In this document: positions 35,614 to 46,814 of the stretch, piece after piece
Layout of the letters: the number at the start of each line of letters is the position of its first letter
Numbering within the stretch: the first letter of the stretch is position 1
From: Bradyrhizobium sp. PSBB068
GTDB taxonomy: Bacteria; Pseudomonadota; Alphaproteobacteria; Rhizobiales; Xanthobacteraceae
Direction: 5' to 3'
DNA: 64,000 nt
NCBI GenBank assembly: GCA_016839165.1
Contig: CP069300.1
Span: 3,596,001 to 3,660,000, forward strand
Position numbers and translations under genes: made by a program
The notes under the pieces: generated by a model
Seen by the model: the letters and a program-made list of their open reading frames with translations, nothing else
Database searches by the model: none
Told to the model about the DNA's origin: nothing

Positions 35614-36984
35614 TCAGCCGACCCCGAGCGCCTTCAGCTTGCGATGCAGCGCCGAACGCTCCATGCCGACGAACTCCGCGGTGCGCGAGATATTGCCGGA
35701 GAAGCGGCTGATCTGGGCGATCAGATAATCGCGCTCGAACACCTCCCGCGCCTCGCGCAGCGGCAAGCCCATGATGTGCTCGCCATTGTTGGAGGTCGGC
35801 ATCGCCGGCACCATCGAGCCGACGTCCTGCGGCAGCATGTCGGCGGTGATGATCGCCTCCGGTCCGCCGCCGGCCAGGATCATCACGCGCTCCACATTGT
35901 TGCGCAGCTGGCGGACGTTGCCCGGCCAGACATGGGACTGCAGCACGGCCATCGCGTCCTGTCCGATCTGCCGCTTCGGCAGGCCGGTGGCGGCCGAGAT
36001 CTGGTCCATGAAATAGTCGATCAGCTCGGGGATGTCCTCGCGGCGCTCCGACAGCGGCGGCACCCGGATCGGCACCACCGACAGGCGGTGATAGAGGTCT
36101 TCGCGGAAACGGCCCGCGGCGATCTCTTCCTCGAGGTTACGTGCGGTCGAGGAGATGATGCGGACGTCGACATGGACCTTGCTGGTGCCGCCCTGGCGCT
36201 GGAAGGTCTGATCGACCAGCACGCGCAGGATCTTGTTCTGGGTCTCGCGCGGCATGTCGGCGATCTCGTCGATGAACAGCGTGCCGCCATGCGCTTCTTC
36301 GAGCGCGCCGGCCTTGCGCTGCTGCTCGCCGTTCGATCCCTCGATGCCGAACAGCTCGATCTCCATGCGCTCCGGCGTGATCGCGGCCGCATTGATCACC
36401 ACGAACGGACCCTCGGCGCGACCCGACGCATGATGCAGCGTGCGCGCGGCGAGCTCCTTGCCGGCCCCGGAGGGACCGACGATCAGGATGCGGCTGTTGG
36501 CCTTGGCAGCGCGGTCGATGGTCTGGCGCAGCTGGTTCATGCAGGCCGAGCGGCCGGTCAGCACGCTTGCCGCCGGCGCCAGTTGCTTGAGCTCCTTGAC
36601 CTCGCGCTTCAGCCGCGAGGTCTCGAGCGCCCGGGTCGCGACCAGGATCAGCCGGTCCGACTTGAACGGCTTCTCGATGAAGTCATAGGCGCCGCGCTTG
36701 ATCGCGGCGACCGCGGTCTCGATGTTGCCGTGGCCGGAGATCATCACGACCGGCAAATCGGCATTGTCCTTCTTGATCTGTTCGAGCAGTTGCAGGCCGT
36801 CGAGCTTGGAGCCCTGCAGCCAGATGTCGAGGAAGACCAGGTTCGGGCGGCGATTGGCGATCTCGGCGAGCGCCGAATCGCTGTCGCGCGCAGTGCGCGT
36901 GGAGAAGCCCTCATCGTCCAGGATACCCGCGACGAGGTCACGAATGTCAGCTTCGTCGTCGACAATCAGAATGTCACTTGCCAT
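35614..36984 (-). CDS. ntrX: response regulator NtrX
   Basis: An N-terminal receiver (ILIVDDEADIRDLVAGIL; phospho-acceptor in LVFLDIWLQG; switch Lys in YDFIEKPF) is followed by an AAA+ domain with Walker A VGPSGAGKELAARTLHHASG and Walker B GGTLFIDEIADM. A Fis-type helix-turn-helix (SRTAEFVGMERSALHRKLKALG) ends the protein. The sigma-54 contact loop GAFTGA is absent: the position reads ELFGIEGSNGEQQRKAG. NtrX therefore probably does not activate sigma-54 promoters in the classical way. It is paired with NtrY 17 bases upstream. Length is 456 residues. Confidence 0.95.
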   Translation of the reverse strand: MASDILIVDDEADIRDLVAGILDDEGFSTRTARDSDSALAEIANRRPNLVFLDIWLQGSKLDGLQLLEQIKKDNADLPVVMISGHGNIETAVAAIKRGAYDFIEKPFKSDRLILVATRALETSRLKREVKELKQLAPAASVLTGRSACMNQLRQTIDRAAKANSRILIVGPSGAGKELAARTLHHASGRAEGPFVVINAAAITPERMEIELFGIEGSNGEQQRKAGALEEAHGGTLFIDEIADMPRETQNKILRVLVDQTFQRQGGTSKVHVDVRIISSTARNLEEEIAAGRFREDLYHRLSVVPIRVPPLSERREDIPELIDYFMDQISAATGLPKRQIGQDAMAVLQSHVWPGNVRQLRNNVERVMILAGGGPEAIITADMLPQDVGSMVPAMPTSNNGEHIMGLPLREAREVFERDYLIAQISRFSGNISRTAEFVGMERSALHRKLKALGVG

Positions 36985-37001
36985 GGGTTACACCTGCCTT
37001 G

Positions 37002-39449
37002 TCAGTCGCCCGTCGCGGCTTTGATTTTTGGCTCTTGGCTTCTTGGCTCTTGCGCATTTGGCTCTTGGCTGTTTGCTTCTTGGATTTTTGGTTCATTGTT
37101 GGTCGCCTGTGCCGGGCCGTTGGTCGACTCTTCCGGCGGATTTTTTTCAATGTCGGATTCGGTCTTGTCCGGTGTCGCGTCCGGTTTTTGTTCCTTGCTT
37201 TCAGGCTTGTGCTCGGGCTTGGCCGCCTGGCCCGTGACGGAGAAGCGCAGCCGCATCCAGGCACCACGCTGGCCCTCGCGGAAATCGGAGGCGTCCTTGA
37301 GCTCGATGCGGCCGCCATGGTCCTCCAGAACGCGGCCGACGATCGCAAGTCCAAGCCCGGTGCCCTTGGCCCGCGTCGTGACATAGGGCTCGAGCAGGCG
37401 CGCGCGAGCGACCTTGGGCAGGCCGATGCCGTTGTCGACGACGTCGATCAGGACGTCGTCGTTCTCGCGCTGCGCCACGACGTCGATGCGGCCCTTGCCG
37501 AGCTCCTCGGGCGGCACCTGCTCGATCGCCTCGGTGGCGTTCTTGATGATGTTGGTCAGCGCCTGCGAGATCAGCCGGCGGTCGAATTGCGCGGGCAGCG
37601 GCGACTGCTTGATGTCGGCCTCGATGGCGAGATCGGGATGCGCGACCTTCATCAGGAACACGGCCTGGCGCACCACGTCGGCGACGTCCTCGCCTTCCAT
37701 CACGGGCTTGGGCATCCGCGCAAAGCGTGAGAACTCGTCGACCATGCGCCTGATATCGTCGACCTGGCGCACGATGGTGTCGGTGCACTGCTCGAAGATC
37801 GACTTGTCCTTCGCTTCGGTGATGGTCTTGCCGAATTTACGGCGGATGCGCTCGGCGGAGAGCTGGATCGGGGTCAGCGGGTTCTTGATCTCATGGGCGA
37901 TGCGGCGGGCGACGTCGCCCCAGGCCGAGGTGCGCTGCGCGGAGACCAATTCGGTGATGTCGTCGAGCGTGATGATGTAGCTCTCATGCGACTGGCTGGT
38001 CTGCTCGGCCGAGACGCGAACCGACAGATTGCGCTCATTGCCGTCGCGCAGGATCGTGACCTGGCCCTGCACCAGGCGTTGCGTGCCCTCGCGCGCGGTC
38101 TTCATCATCTCGTCGAGTTCGGGCAGCACGTCCGAGAGCGGATGGCCGAGCGTCTCGGACTCGGCGTGCCCGATCAGCTTTTCCGCCGACCGATTGAGGA
38201 TGCCGACGCTGCCCGACGCGTCGACCCCGATGATGCCGGCAGAGGCCGAGGACAGCACCGCCTCGATGAAGCGGCGGCGGCTGTCGATCGTCTCGCTGGC
38301 GTCGACCAGCTCGTTGCGCTGGGTGCGCAGCTCCTGGGTCATCTTGTTGAAGGTTTCGCCGAGCAGCGCGAGGTCGCTGGCCGATTTATGCACCGGCACC
38401 TGGACATTGAGATTGCCGGTCGAGACCTCGCTCGCCGCGCCCATCAGCTGGCGGATGGGCGACACCAGCCCGTTGGCGAAGTTCAGCCCGATCAGCACCG
38501 AAGCCATCAGGATGGTCAGTGCGATCACCGCGAACATCAGCGCGAACGCCACCTGGACACCGAGCCTCTGGGTCTCGACCTGGGCATATTCGGCGGCGCT
38601 GGTCTGGGTCTGCTTGAGTTGGGCGACAACAGCCGGATCGAGCAGCCGCGCCACATACAGGAACATGTCGTCATAGGCCCGCAGCCGGACCACGGAGGCG
38701 ACGTAGTTTTCCGGGAACACCGAGATCTTCGGCTCGGTTTCGTTGATGTCCTTCAGGATGTCGGGCGGCGGCGCCTCGTAGTTCAGCCGGACGCCGGTTT
38801 CGGCGCTGGCGACGATCTTGCCGTCCTTGTCCATCAACACCGCGACCGGCAGGTTGCGCGACTCGGCGCCGGCCGTCATCAGCTGCAGGAACGTCATGCG
38901 GTCCTGGTCGTAGAGTGGCCGCGCATGGGCGAGGTCGTTGGCCATCGCCAGCGTGTCGCCGTTGATGAGCTGGGCATGCTCCTGCATGTAGGCGCTGGCG
39001 ATGGTCAGCGAGTTCTGGATCACCTGCTTGGTGGGGCCCGAGAACAGCCGGTCGAGGCCGCGCTCGATCGTGACGTTGGCGACGATCGACACCAGCACGG
39101 CGGGCAGCACCGCGATCACCGAGAACAGGCCGACGATCTGGACGTGCAGCCGCGCCGCCGCCCGGCCCCGCCGCCTCGCCTGCACCATCTGCCAGACTTC
39201 CCGGACAATGATGCCGACCAGCAGCAGGATCGAGCCGGCATTGATCAGCAGGAAGGAGCGGACCACCTCGGGCGTCGGCTCGATCGGGGTCAGGCCGGTC
39301 AGCACCACGAAGGTGAGGAAGGCGGACAACAGCGCGATGGCCACGGCGAACGGCGCCAGCCAGCGCCGCAACGGAAAGCCCCGCGCCTCTGCTCGGGGCT
39401 CGGCCGGTGACGCGTGTAACGTTGAAGCGGTGGTGTCTGCGCTGGTCAT
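37002..39449 (-). CDS. ntrY: sensor histidine kinase NtrY
   Basis: The 815-residue protein has N-terminal membrane helices (about 30-130) and a periplasmic or linker region. A further helix (about residue 290) is followed by HAMP (SPIRQLMGAASEVSTGNLNV) and a PAS domain (FIEAVLSSASAGIIGVDASG). HisKA carries the phospho-His in [22 protein letters not shown], and the ATPase has NATEAIEQ, DNGIGLP and GTGLGLAIVGRVLEDHGG. It senses nitrogen or redox state and phosphorylates NtrX. The last ~80 residues are a Lys/Pro/Glu/Gln-rich tail with QEP repeats not part of the kinase core. Confidence 0.95.
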   Translation of the reverse strand: MTSADTTASTLHASPAEPRAEARGFPLRRWLAPFAVAIALLSAFLTFVVLTGLTPIEPTPEVVRSFLLINAGSILLLVGIIVREVWQMVQARRRGRAAARLHVQIVGLFSVIAVLPAVLVSIVANVTIERGLDRLFSGPTKQVIQNSLTIASAYMQEHAQLINGDTLAMANDLAHARPLYDQDRMTFLQLMTAGAESRNLPVAVLMDKDGKIVASAETGVRLNYEAPPPDILKDINETEPKISVFPENYVASVVRLRAYDDMFLYVARLLDPAVVAQLKQTQTSAAEYAQVETQRLGVQVAFALMFAVIALTILMASVLIGLNFANGLVSPIRQLMGAASEVSTGNLNVQVPVHKSASDLALLGETFNKMTQELRTQRNELVDASETIDSRRRFIEAVLSSASAGIIGVDASGSVGILNRSAEKLIGHAESETLGHPLSDVLPELDEMMKTAREGTQRLVQGQVTILRDGNERNLSVRVSAEQTSQSHESYIITLDDITELVSAQRTSAWGDVARRIAHEIKNPLTPIQLSAERIRRKFGKTITEAKDKSIFEQCTDTIVRQVDDIRRMVDEFSRFARMPKPVMEGEDVADVVRQAVFLMKVAHPDLAIEADIKQSPLPAQFDRRLISQALTNIIKNATEAIEQVPPEELGKGRIDVVAQRENDDVLIDVVDNGIGLPKVARARLLEPYVTTRAKGTGLGLAIVGRVLEDHGGRIELKDASDFREGQRGAWMRLRFSVTGQAAKPEHKPESKEQKPDATPDKTESDIEKNPPEESTNGPAQATNNEPKIQEANSQEPNAQEPRSQEPKIKAATGD

Positions 39450-39627
39450 ACCGGCAATTGAGCTGAGAGCGATCGCCCGCGGGAATTGCGAACTGATGCA
39501 ATCATATCACAATGTTGCCGAATTGCGACATTTCCGCGGCGCAAACCGCAGTGCGGCTCGATGTCCGCAAAACCATTTGTGACTACTCAATAACTGTCGT
39601 GAGTCCTCGCGCCGGTGCCCGCTCCTG

Positions 39628-41070
<1,443 letters not shown>

Positions 41071-41079
41071 TGGTGTTCC

Positions 41080-42255
41080 TCATCGTGCATCCTGAGAGGC
41101 AGGCGAGGACGTACCCGGAACGTCATCGCGGTTGCTTTGGTCGTGTTGCTTGGCGACGCTGTACATCGGCATCAGCACACGGAAAGTGGTTTTGCGCGGC
41201 TGCGACTCGCACTCGATGATGCCGCCGTGATCGCCAACGATCTTGGCGACCAGCGCGAGGCCGAGCCCGCTGCCGGTCTGCTTGGTGGTGACGAAGGGAT
41301 CGAACAGGTTCGGCAGCAGGTCTTCCGGCACGCCTGAGCCATTGTCTTTGACGCAGAATTCCAGCGGCAGCGAGACCCGCGATTTCTTGCCGGGCACCGA
41401 CAGCCGCACGCCCGGGCGGAAAGCCGTGGTGAGGTGGATCTCCGCATCGGTGCCGAGGTCGGCGACCGCTTCGGCCGCGTTCTTCACCAGATTGAGGAAC
41501 ACCTGGATCAGCTGGTCCTGGTTGGCGAGCACCGGCGGCAGCGACGGATCGTAGTCCTCGATGAAGCGGACATTGCGGGCAAAGCCGGATTGCGCCAGCC
41601 GCTTCACATGGTCGAGCACGGAATGGATATTGACCGGGCCGCGCGCCACCGGACGATCGTCGCCGAACACTTCCATGCGGTCGACCAGCGTGACGATGCG
41701 GTCCGCCTCGTCGCAGATCAGCCGCGTCAAAAGCCGGTCCTCGGATGAGGCCTGCTGCTCCAACAGCTGCGCTGCGCCGCGGATGCCGGACAGCGGGTTC
41801 TTGATCTCATGGGCGAGCATCGCCGCCAGCGCGATCACCGAACGCGCCGCACTGCGATGGGTGAGCTGGCGGTCCATCTTGTCGGCGATGGTGCGCTCCT
41901 GCAGCATAACCACGATGTGGCCGGGCCGCTCGGTCAGTGGCGCGACGTGAAGATCGACCTGGCGATCGCCGCCGATCCGCGGCGTGCCGAGATCGACCTT
42001 GTATTCATTGACCGGCGAGCCGCTGGCCCGCACCTGCTCGATCAGCGCAAGCAGCGGGCTGCCGAACGGCACCAGCTCCTTCAGCGACTGCCGGCGCAGG
42101 AATTGGGTCGAGATCTCGAAGAAGGATTCGGCGGCGATATTGGCGTCGACGATCCGGCCGTCGGGTGCGACCAGCAGCACCGGATTGGGCAGCGCGTTGA
42201 GGATGGCCTCGCCATCGGTAGGCACGGGCCGGCGAAATTCCATGGCTGACGTCAT
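41080..42255 (-). CDS. ntrB: nitrogen regulation sensor kinase NtrB
   Basis: A soluble kinase of 391 residues: PAS domain ([22 protein letters not shown]), HisKA with [24 protein letters not shown], and an ATPase domain with [21 protein letters not shown] and [18 protein letters not shown]. It phosphorylates or dephosphorylates NtrC under control of PII proteins. The absence of membrane helices matches the family. Its ATG overlaps the dusB stop (ATGA), which is the conserved nifR3-ntrB arrangement. Confidence 0.97.
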   Translation of the reverse strand: MTSAMEFRRPVPTDGEAILNALPNPVLLVAPDGRIVDANIAAESFFEISTQFLRRQSLKELVPFGSPLLALIEQVRASGSPVNEYKVDLGTPRIGGDRQVDLHVAPLTERPGHIVVMLQERTIADKMDRQLTHRSAARSVIALAAMLAHEIKNPLSGIRGAAQLLEQQASSEDRLLTRLICDEADRIVTLVDRMEVFGDDRPVARGPVNIHSVLDHVKRLAQSGFARNVRFIEDYDPSLPPVLANQDQLIQVFLNLVKNAAEAVADLGTDAEIHLTTAFRPGVRLSVPGKKSRVSLPLEFCVKDNGSGVPEDLLPNLFDPFVTTKQTGSGLGLALVAKIVGDHGGIIECESQPRKTTFRVLMPMYSVAKQHDQSNRDDVPGTSSPASQDAR

Positions 42256-43328
42256 GCGGCAGCACTCCAGGCAAAATCGTCGTAGGCGTCCTCGAGCGAG
42301 CGATGCACGCTGGACGGCTGCTCCGCGGTCAGAATCGCCTGCCGCCAGGCCTTCAACGTGGCCGTTGGTGCGCAGCTGTAGGCGGCCGCGGTCTCCAGCG
42401 CCCAGCCGAGATGCTTGCGCGCATGCTTGAGCCCGATGCGCAGACCGTAATGGCTGCAGATCTCGTCATAGAGCGCGCGAACATGCTTGAGTTGCTCGGC
42501 GAGCGATGGCGCGGTTTCGGCGACCCCGGTCTCGAGCCGGCGGCCGATCTGGCCGGGCAGCCACGGTTGCCCCTGGGCGCCGCGGCCGATCATGACGGCG
42601 TCGGCGCCCGACATCTGCAGCGCGCCGACGGCCTTGTGGAATGAGGTGATGTCGCCGTTGACCACGACCGGGACCGAGACGGCGTCCTTGACCGCGCGCA
42701 CCGCGTTCCAGTTCGCCTCGCCCTTGTAGAACTGGCAGCGGGTGCGGCCATGCACGGTGATCATCTGCACGCCTGAGGCTTCGGCCCGGCGCGCCAGCTC
42801 GGGCGAGTTGAGCGAGCGATCGTCCCAGCCGAGCCGCATCTTCAGCGTCACCGGCACCTTGACCGCGGCGATGGTCGCATCGATCAACGTGACCGCGTGG
42901 TCGAGGTCACGCATCAGGGCCGAGCCAGACTGGCCGCCGGTGACATGGCGTGCCGGGCAGCCCATGTTGATGTCGATGATGTCGGCGCCGGCGTCCTCGG
43001 CGATCCGCGCGCCCTCCGCCATCCAATGGGCCTGGCAGCCCGCAAGCTGGACCACATGCGTCCCGATCCCGGCTGCCTCACAACGCAGCTTCGACATCGG
43101 CTTGCCATTCACCAGATCGTCGCTGGCGGTCATCTCGGAGACCACCAGGCCGGCGCCCAAAGTGGCAGCGAGTCGCCGGAAGGGCGCGTCAGTGATGCCG
43201 GACATGGGCGCAAGAAGAACCCGGTTGGCGACAGCAATATCGCCTATTTTCAATGGGTTACGAGGAGTACTTTGCACGCCGGTCACAGCCGTCTCGTCGT
43301 TTTGCAGCCACGCCATTGCAGCTGACAT
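42252..43328 (-). CDS. dusB: tRNA-dihydrouridine synthase (NifR3/DusB family)
   Basis: The FMN barrel motifs are clear: [18 protein letters not shown] at the start of the barrel, [20 protein letters not shown] with the catalytic Cys, [30 protein letters not shown], and VVNGDI. The enzyme reduces uridine in tRNA D loops. In alphaproteobacteria it is the first gene of the ntrBC operon, hence nifR3. Several in-frame starts exist; ATG 43328 gives 358 residues, but the conserved part begins near residue 25 ([14 protein letters not shown]), so a later start such as ATG 43316 is possible. Confidence 0.94.
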   Translation of the reverse strand: MSAAMAWLQNDETAVTGVQSTPRNPLKIGDIAVANRVLLAPMSGITDAPFRRLAATLGAGLVVSEMTASDDLVNGKPMSKLRCEAAGIGTHVVQLAGCQAHWMAEGARIAEDAGADIIDINMGCPARHVTGGQSGSALMRDLDHAVTLIDATIAAVKVPVTLKMRLGWDDRSLNSPELARRAEASGVQMITVHGRTRCQFYKGEANWNAVRAVKDAVSVPVVVNGDITSFHKAVGALQMSGADAVMIGRGAQGQPWLPGQIGRRLETGVAETAPSLAEQLKHVRALYDEICSHYGLRIGLKHARKHLGWALETAAAYSCAPTATLKAWRQAILTAEQPSSVHRSLEDAYDDFAWSAAA

Positions 43329-43340
43329 CGTCTATTCTGC

Positions 43341-43355
43341 GCACAATTCTTGTGC
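43341..43355. promoter_or_regulatory. candidate NtrC-binding site upstream of dusB-ntrBC
   Basis: GCAC-N7-GTGC at 43341-43355 is a perfect palindrome apart from the three central bases (GCACAA-TTC-TTGTGC). It fits the enteric NtrC consensus GCAC-N7-GTGC. A half site TGCACC lies at 43404-43409. The position, 13 bases from the annotated dusB start, would suit autorepression if the promoter overlaps it or if the true start is further downstream. Confidence 0.5.
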
Positions 43356-43541
43356 AGTCAAGGCTCATGCCTACGGTTTAGACATTTGTACCACCGACGC
43401 AAGTGCACCGCAACAAAATCTGCTTTTCCCACAGTCAGCGGCAAACGCTCTGTTTTTGCGCAGCGGTCATGCTAAGGGCTGTGCGCGGCGGGCGATCCCC
43501 GCCGTCCCCCTCATCCCAGATTCGTCTGTCACTGGTTCAAA

Positions 43542-44753
43542 ATGCCGAAGCTTGAGCGTACCGCAGCTATTCTTGTCGCAGCCGGCCGTGGACTTCGCGC
43601 CGGCGCAGGCGGTCCGAAGCAATATCGGACGATCGGCGGGCAGACCGTGATCTACCGCGCCATGGAGGCGTTCTCCGGACATCCTGACGTCTTTGCGGTG
43701 CAGCCGGTGGTCAATCCTGACGATGCCGCGCTGTTCGATGAAGCGGTCGCGGGCCTTCGTCACCGACCGCCGACACCAGGCGGCGCGACCCGGCAGGCCT
43801 CGGTCCATGCCGGGCTCGAGGCGCTCGCCGCCGAGAAGCCGGACATCGTGCTGATCCATGACGCCGCCCGTCCCTTCGTGACCGAAGCCGTGATCTCACG
43901 CGCGATCGCGGCAGCCGGCCGGACCGGCGCGGCGATCCCCGTCATTCCCGTCACCGACACGATCAAGCTCACCGGCGATACCGGCGATGTCGAAGCGACG
44001 CCGGAGCGCGCGCGCCTGCGGATCGCGCAGACGCCGCAGGCGTTTCGTTTCGACGTAATATTGGAAGCGCATCGTCGTGCCGCGCGCGAGGGCCGCAGCG
44101 ATTTCACCGATGATGCCGCGCTTGCTGAATGGGCGGGATTGACCGTTGCGACGTTTGAAGGCGATGCTGCCAACATGAAACTCACCACCCCCGAAGACTT
44201 CGTGCGCGAGGAAGCGCGGCTCGCCAGCCAGCTCGGCGACATCAGGACCGGCACCGGCTACGACGTGCATGCCTTTGGCGAAGGCGATCACGTGATGATC
44301 TGCGGCGTGCGCGTGCCGCACAGCAAGGGGTTCCTTGCCCATTCCGACGGCGATGTCGGATTGCATGCGCTGGTCGACGCCATCCTCGGCGCGCTGGCCG
44401 ACGGCGACATCGGCTCGCACTTCCCGCCGAGCGATGCCAAGTGGAAGGGCGCTTCCTCCGACCAATTCCTGAAATATGCCGTCGAGCGCGTTACCGCGCG
44501 CGGCGGGCGGATCGCCAACCTCGAAGTGACGCTGATCTGCGAGCGGCCGAAGATCGGTCCGCTGCGCGACACCATGCGGGCGAAGATCGCGGAGATCTCC
44601 GGTGTCCACATCTCGCGCGTCGCAGTCAAGGCCACCACCAGCGAGCGGCTCGGCTTCACCGGTCGCGAGGAAGGCATCGCGGCGACCGCGAGCGCCACGG
44701 TCCGCCTGCCTTGGGACGAGCAAGGTTGGGACGACAAGGGCCGGAGTGCCTGA
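43542..44753 (+). CDS. ispDF: bifunctional IspD/IspF isoprenoid synthesis enzyme
   Basis: The N-terminal ~230 residues are Isp[22 protein letters not shown] nucleotide-binding start, IHDAARPFV and PQAFRFD. The C-terminal part from [20 protein letters not shown] is IspF, with zinc ligands DVH and [27 protein letters not shown] and [19 protein letters not shown]. The fused protein performs two steps of the MEP pathway (CDP-ME formation and ME-cPP cyclisation). The fusion, 403 residues here, is typical of alphaproteobacteria. It is divergent from dusB; cinA starts two bases after its stop. Confidence 0.96.
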   Translation: MPKLERTAAILVAAGRGLRAGAGGPKQYRTIGGQTVIYRAMEAFSGHPDVFAVQPVVNPDDAALFDEAVAGLRHRPPTPGGATRQASVHAGLEALAAEKPDIVLIHDAARPFVTEAVISRAIAAAGRTGAAIPVIPVTDTIKLTGDTGDVEATPERARLRIAQTPQAFRFDVILEAHRRAAREGRSDFTDDAALAEWAGLTVATFEGDAANMKLTTPEDFVREEARLASQLGDIRTGTGYDVHAFGEGDHVMICGVRVPHSKGFLAHSDGDVGLHALVDAILGALADGDIGSHFPPSDAKWKGASSDQFLKYAVERVTARGGRIANLEVTLICERPKIGPLRDTMRAKIAEISGVHISRVAVKATTSERLGFTGREEGIAATASATVRLPWDEQGWDDKGRSA

Positions 44754-44754
44754 C

Positions 44755-45354
44755 ATGGGCGGCAGCGACGCTCGTGCCCTCTCCCGCTCGCTGCTCGACC
44801 TGTGCCGGATGCGCAAGCTCACGATTGCGACCGCCGAATCCTGCACCGGCGGCCTGGTCGCTGGCGCGCTCACCGACATCCCCGGTTCGTCCGACGTCAT
44901 TGACCGCGGCTTCGTGACTTATTCGAACGAGGCCAAGCGGGTGATGCTTGGCGTAAAGGCGGCGACGCTGGAGACGTTTGGCGCGGTGAGCAAGGAAACC
45001 GCGACCGCGATGGCGATCGGTGCGCTGGAGAAGGCCGGCGTCGACCTTGCGGTCTCGATCACCGGAATCGCCGGCCCCGGCGGGGCGACGCCAGGCAAGC
45101 CGGTAGGCCTCGTGCATTTCGCTGTCGCCGCACGCGACGGCCGCATCCTCCATCGTGAGCAGCGGTTCGGCGCGATCGGCCGCAGCGCGGTGCGGCAGCG
45201 TTCCGTCGTCGAGGCGCTGCGCATGCTGATGGAACTCGCGCGCCCGCCGCAGGCCGCAAAACCCCGCCGAGAGACTGCCAGCCGGTTGCGACCACGAGTG
45301 GCCCGTTCGCCGCGCAGCCACGCCGCGAAACGGCGGCGGCCGCCGCGCGGATGA
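44755..45354 (+). CDS. CinA C-terminal-domain amidohydrolase (NMN deamidase type) with basic tail
   Basis: Residues LTIATAESCTGGLVAGALTDIPGSS and SITGIAGPGGATPGKPVGLVHFAVA are the CinA C-terminal (PncC-like) motifs; this domain deamidates nicotinamide mononucleotide. The N-terminal CinA domain is absent, as in many bacteria. Residues about 162-199 are a basic Pro/Arg-rich tail (AKPRRETASRLRPRVARS...) not found in the core family of ~165 residues. It begins two bases after the ispDF stop and is likely co-transcribed. Confidence 0.9.
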   Translation: MGGSDARALSRSLLDLCRMRKLTIATAESCTGGLVAGALTDIPGSSDVIDRGFVTYSNEAKRVMLGVKAATLETFGAVSKETATAMAIGALEKAGVDLAVSITGIAGPGGATPGKPVGLVHFAVAARDGRILHREQRFGAIGRSAVRQRSVVEALRMLMELARPPQAAKPRRETASRLRPRVARSPRSHAAKRRRPPRG

Positions 45355-45398
45355 GACCGGCCGCGGCACCGGCCTCCATATGCTGACCCGCTCTTGAT

Positions 45399-46058
45399 TC
45401 ACATCAGGTTCTTGCGACGCTCGAGCTCCGCCTCAGTTGGCGTATCGAATTCGAACGAGCCGGTCTTCACCTCGCCGTCTGGAACGTATTTGGCGTGGAT
45501 GACGCCGGACGGCATGACCTGCGAAGACACCAGCTTCAGATTGCCTGGCTGGCCGCTGTCGGCGAACAGGCGCTTGCCCTTGCCGAGGATGAGCGGCGCG
45601 ATGAAGAGATTGAGCTCATCGACGAGGCCGGCGGCCAGCAATGTCTTGAGAAAATCACTCGATCCCTGGGTGAGGAGATTCGGTCCGTCGGACTGCTTCA
45701 ACTTCTTCAAAGCGCCGACGGCGTCGGCCCCAAGCGTCTCGCTGTTCTGCCAGCTCAGCTTGCGGGTGGCGTCGCGGGTGGCGACATATTTCGTGATGCG
45801 ATCGAACAGCGGGCCGATCGGATCGCTCTTGTCGACATAGGGCCAGTGCGCGGCAAAGATGTCGTAGGTCTTGCGGCCAAGCAGCAGATCGAACGGACTG
45901 GCGAACATCTCGCCGATGACCTCGCCGGTCTTCTCGTCGAACAGCGGCGCGAACCAGCCGCCGAAGCTGAAGCCGCCGATCGGATCTTCCTGCGGGCCGC
46001 CGGGGGACTGCATGACGCCGTCCAGGCTGATGAAGGCGCCAACAACAATCTTTCTCAC
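45399..46058 (-). CDS. RibD C-terminal/dihydrofolate reductase-like protein
   Basis: The protein matches the RibD_C family of DHFR-fold reductases: KIVVGAFISLDGVMQSPGGP at the N terminus, LLLGRKTYDIFAAHWP, LLTQGSSDFLKTLLAAGLVDELNLFIAPLILGKGKRLF. These are NAD(P)H-dependent reductases of unknown substrate in most genomes, not the folate DHFR. The frame starts with GTG 46058 behind GGGAGCT; 219 residues. It converges on the CinA gene with 44 bases between. Confidence 0.88.
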   Translation of the reverse strand: MRKIVVGAFISLDGVMQSPGGPQEDPIGGFSFGGWFAPLFDEKTGEVIGEMFASPFDLLLGRKTYDIFAAHWPYVDKSDPIGPLFDRITKYVATRDATRKLSWQNSETLGADAVGALKKLKQSDGPNLLTQGSSDFLKTLLAAGLVDELNLFIAPLILGKGKRLFADSGQPGNLKLVSSQVMPSGVIHAKYVPDGEVKTGSFEFDTPTEAELERRKNLM

Positions 46059-46244
46059 TTCGAGCTCCCTGGGTGATTATCATCGAGATGACCCAAGGAC
46101 GACGTGGACGGGGAGAATCCGACACTCTGCGCGAAATTCTTCGCAAGACTTCCGGCAGTGTCGTCCCATCGCGCGAATCCTGGTCACGTCAGGTCGGGCA
46201 TGGGCCGGTCGTGTCAATTGCGACTTAGTGACACCATCTCAAGT

Positions 46245-46269
46245 GGAACCCTGACGTCGCTTCGCAGTT
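46245..46269 (+). promoter_or_regulatory. candidate EcfG-type promoter upstream of the BA14K gene
   Basis: GGAAC at 46245-46249 and GTT at 46267-46269 are spaced by 17 bases, the same geometry as the DUF892 promoter. The -10 lacks the preferred C (AGTT), so this is weaker. The start codon lies about 53 bases downstream. Confidence 0.4.
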
Positions 46270-46321
46270 TCTTCCGTTCCAACATGCGGTGTTTCAACCG
46301 CAATCCCACAACAAGGAGAAA

Positions 46322-46720
46322 ATGATGAAGTTGGGAACTTTGGTCGTGGCCGCAATTGCCGCGGGCGCCATGACGCTGACCACGATTGCACCCTCAGCTG
46401 CCGCGCCGCTCGCGCCCGCGCATTTGCAGGGCCAGCCCAGCTCCGTCGCGCACGTGCAGTACCGCCACTGGCACGGCGGCCCGCGTCACGGTTACCACGG
46501 TGGCTATCGCGGCGGCTACTACGGCCACCGTCATCACGGCCGCGGCAATGCCGGCGCGGTGATCGGCGGGCTTGCGGCCGGCGCGATCATCGGCGGCGCG
46601 ATCGCGGCGAGCCAGGCGAAGGCCAACAACGACGCCTATTGCTCCCGGCGTTTCCGCTCCTACGATCCCGCATCCGGCACCTACATCGCCTCCGGCGGCG
46701 TGCGCCGTTCCTGCCCGTAA
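46322..46720 (+). CDS. BA14K family exported protein
   Basis: A signal peptide (KLGTLVVAAIAAGAMTLTTIAPSAAA) is followed by a His/Gly/Tyr-rich stretch (HRHHGRGNAG), a glycine-alanine helix (GAVIGGLAAGAIIGGAIAAS), and the C-terminal YCSRRFRSYDPASGTYIAS motif with a final Cys, the BA14K signature. BA14K was described as an immunoreactive lectin-like protein of Brucella; the family is widespread in rhizobia with unknown function. AAGGAG precedes two consecutive ATGs (46322, 46325); the second has better spacing. It stands alone. Confidence 0.87.
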   Translation: MMKLGTLVVAAIAAGAMTLTTIAPSAAAPLAPAHLQGQPSSVAHVQYRHWHGGPRHGYHGGYRGGYYGHRHHGRGNAGAVIGGLAAGAIIGGAIAASQAKANNDAYCSRRFRSYDPASGTYIASGGVRRSCP

Positions 46721-46814
46721 GTCGGCGCGCGGAACGATTTCCGATCCGCAACAGTCGGTCACGAGTTGACCAGCCTAATCAAAATCGACGGCCCAAGGCC
46801 GTCAACATGAAACT

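Noticed and set aside
37893..39410. 505-codon open frame antisense to ntrY
   Set aside because: Antisense shadow; ntrY shows the complete HAMP, PAS and kinase motifs on the minus strand.
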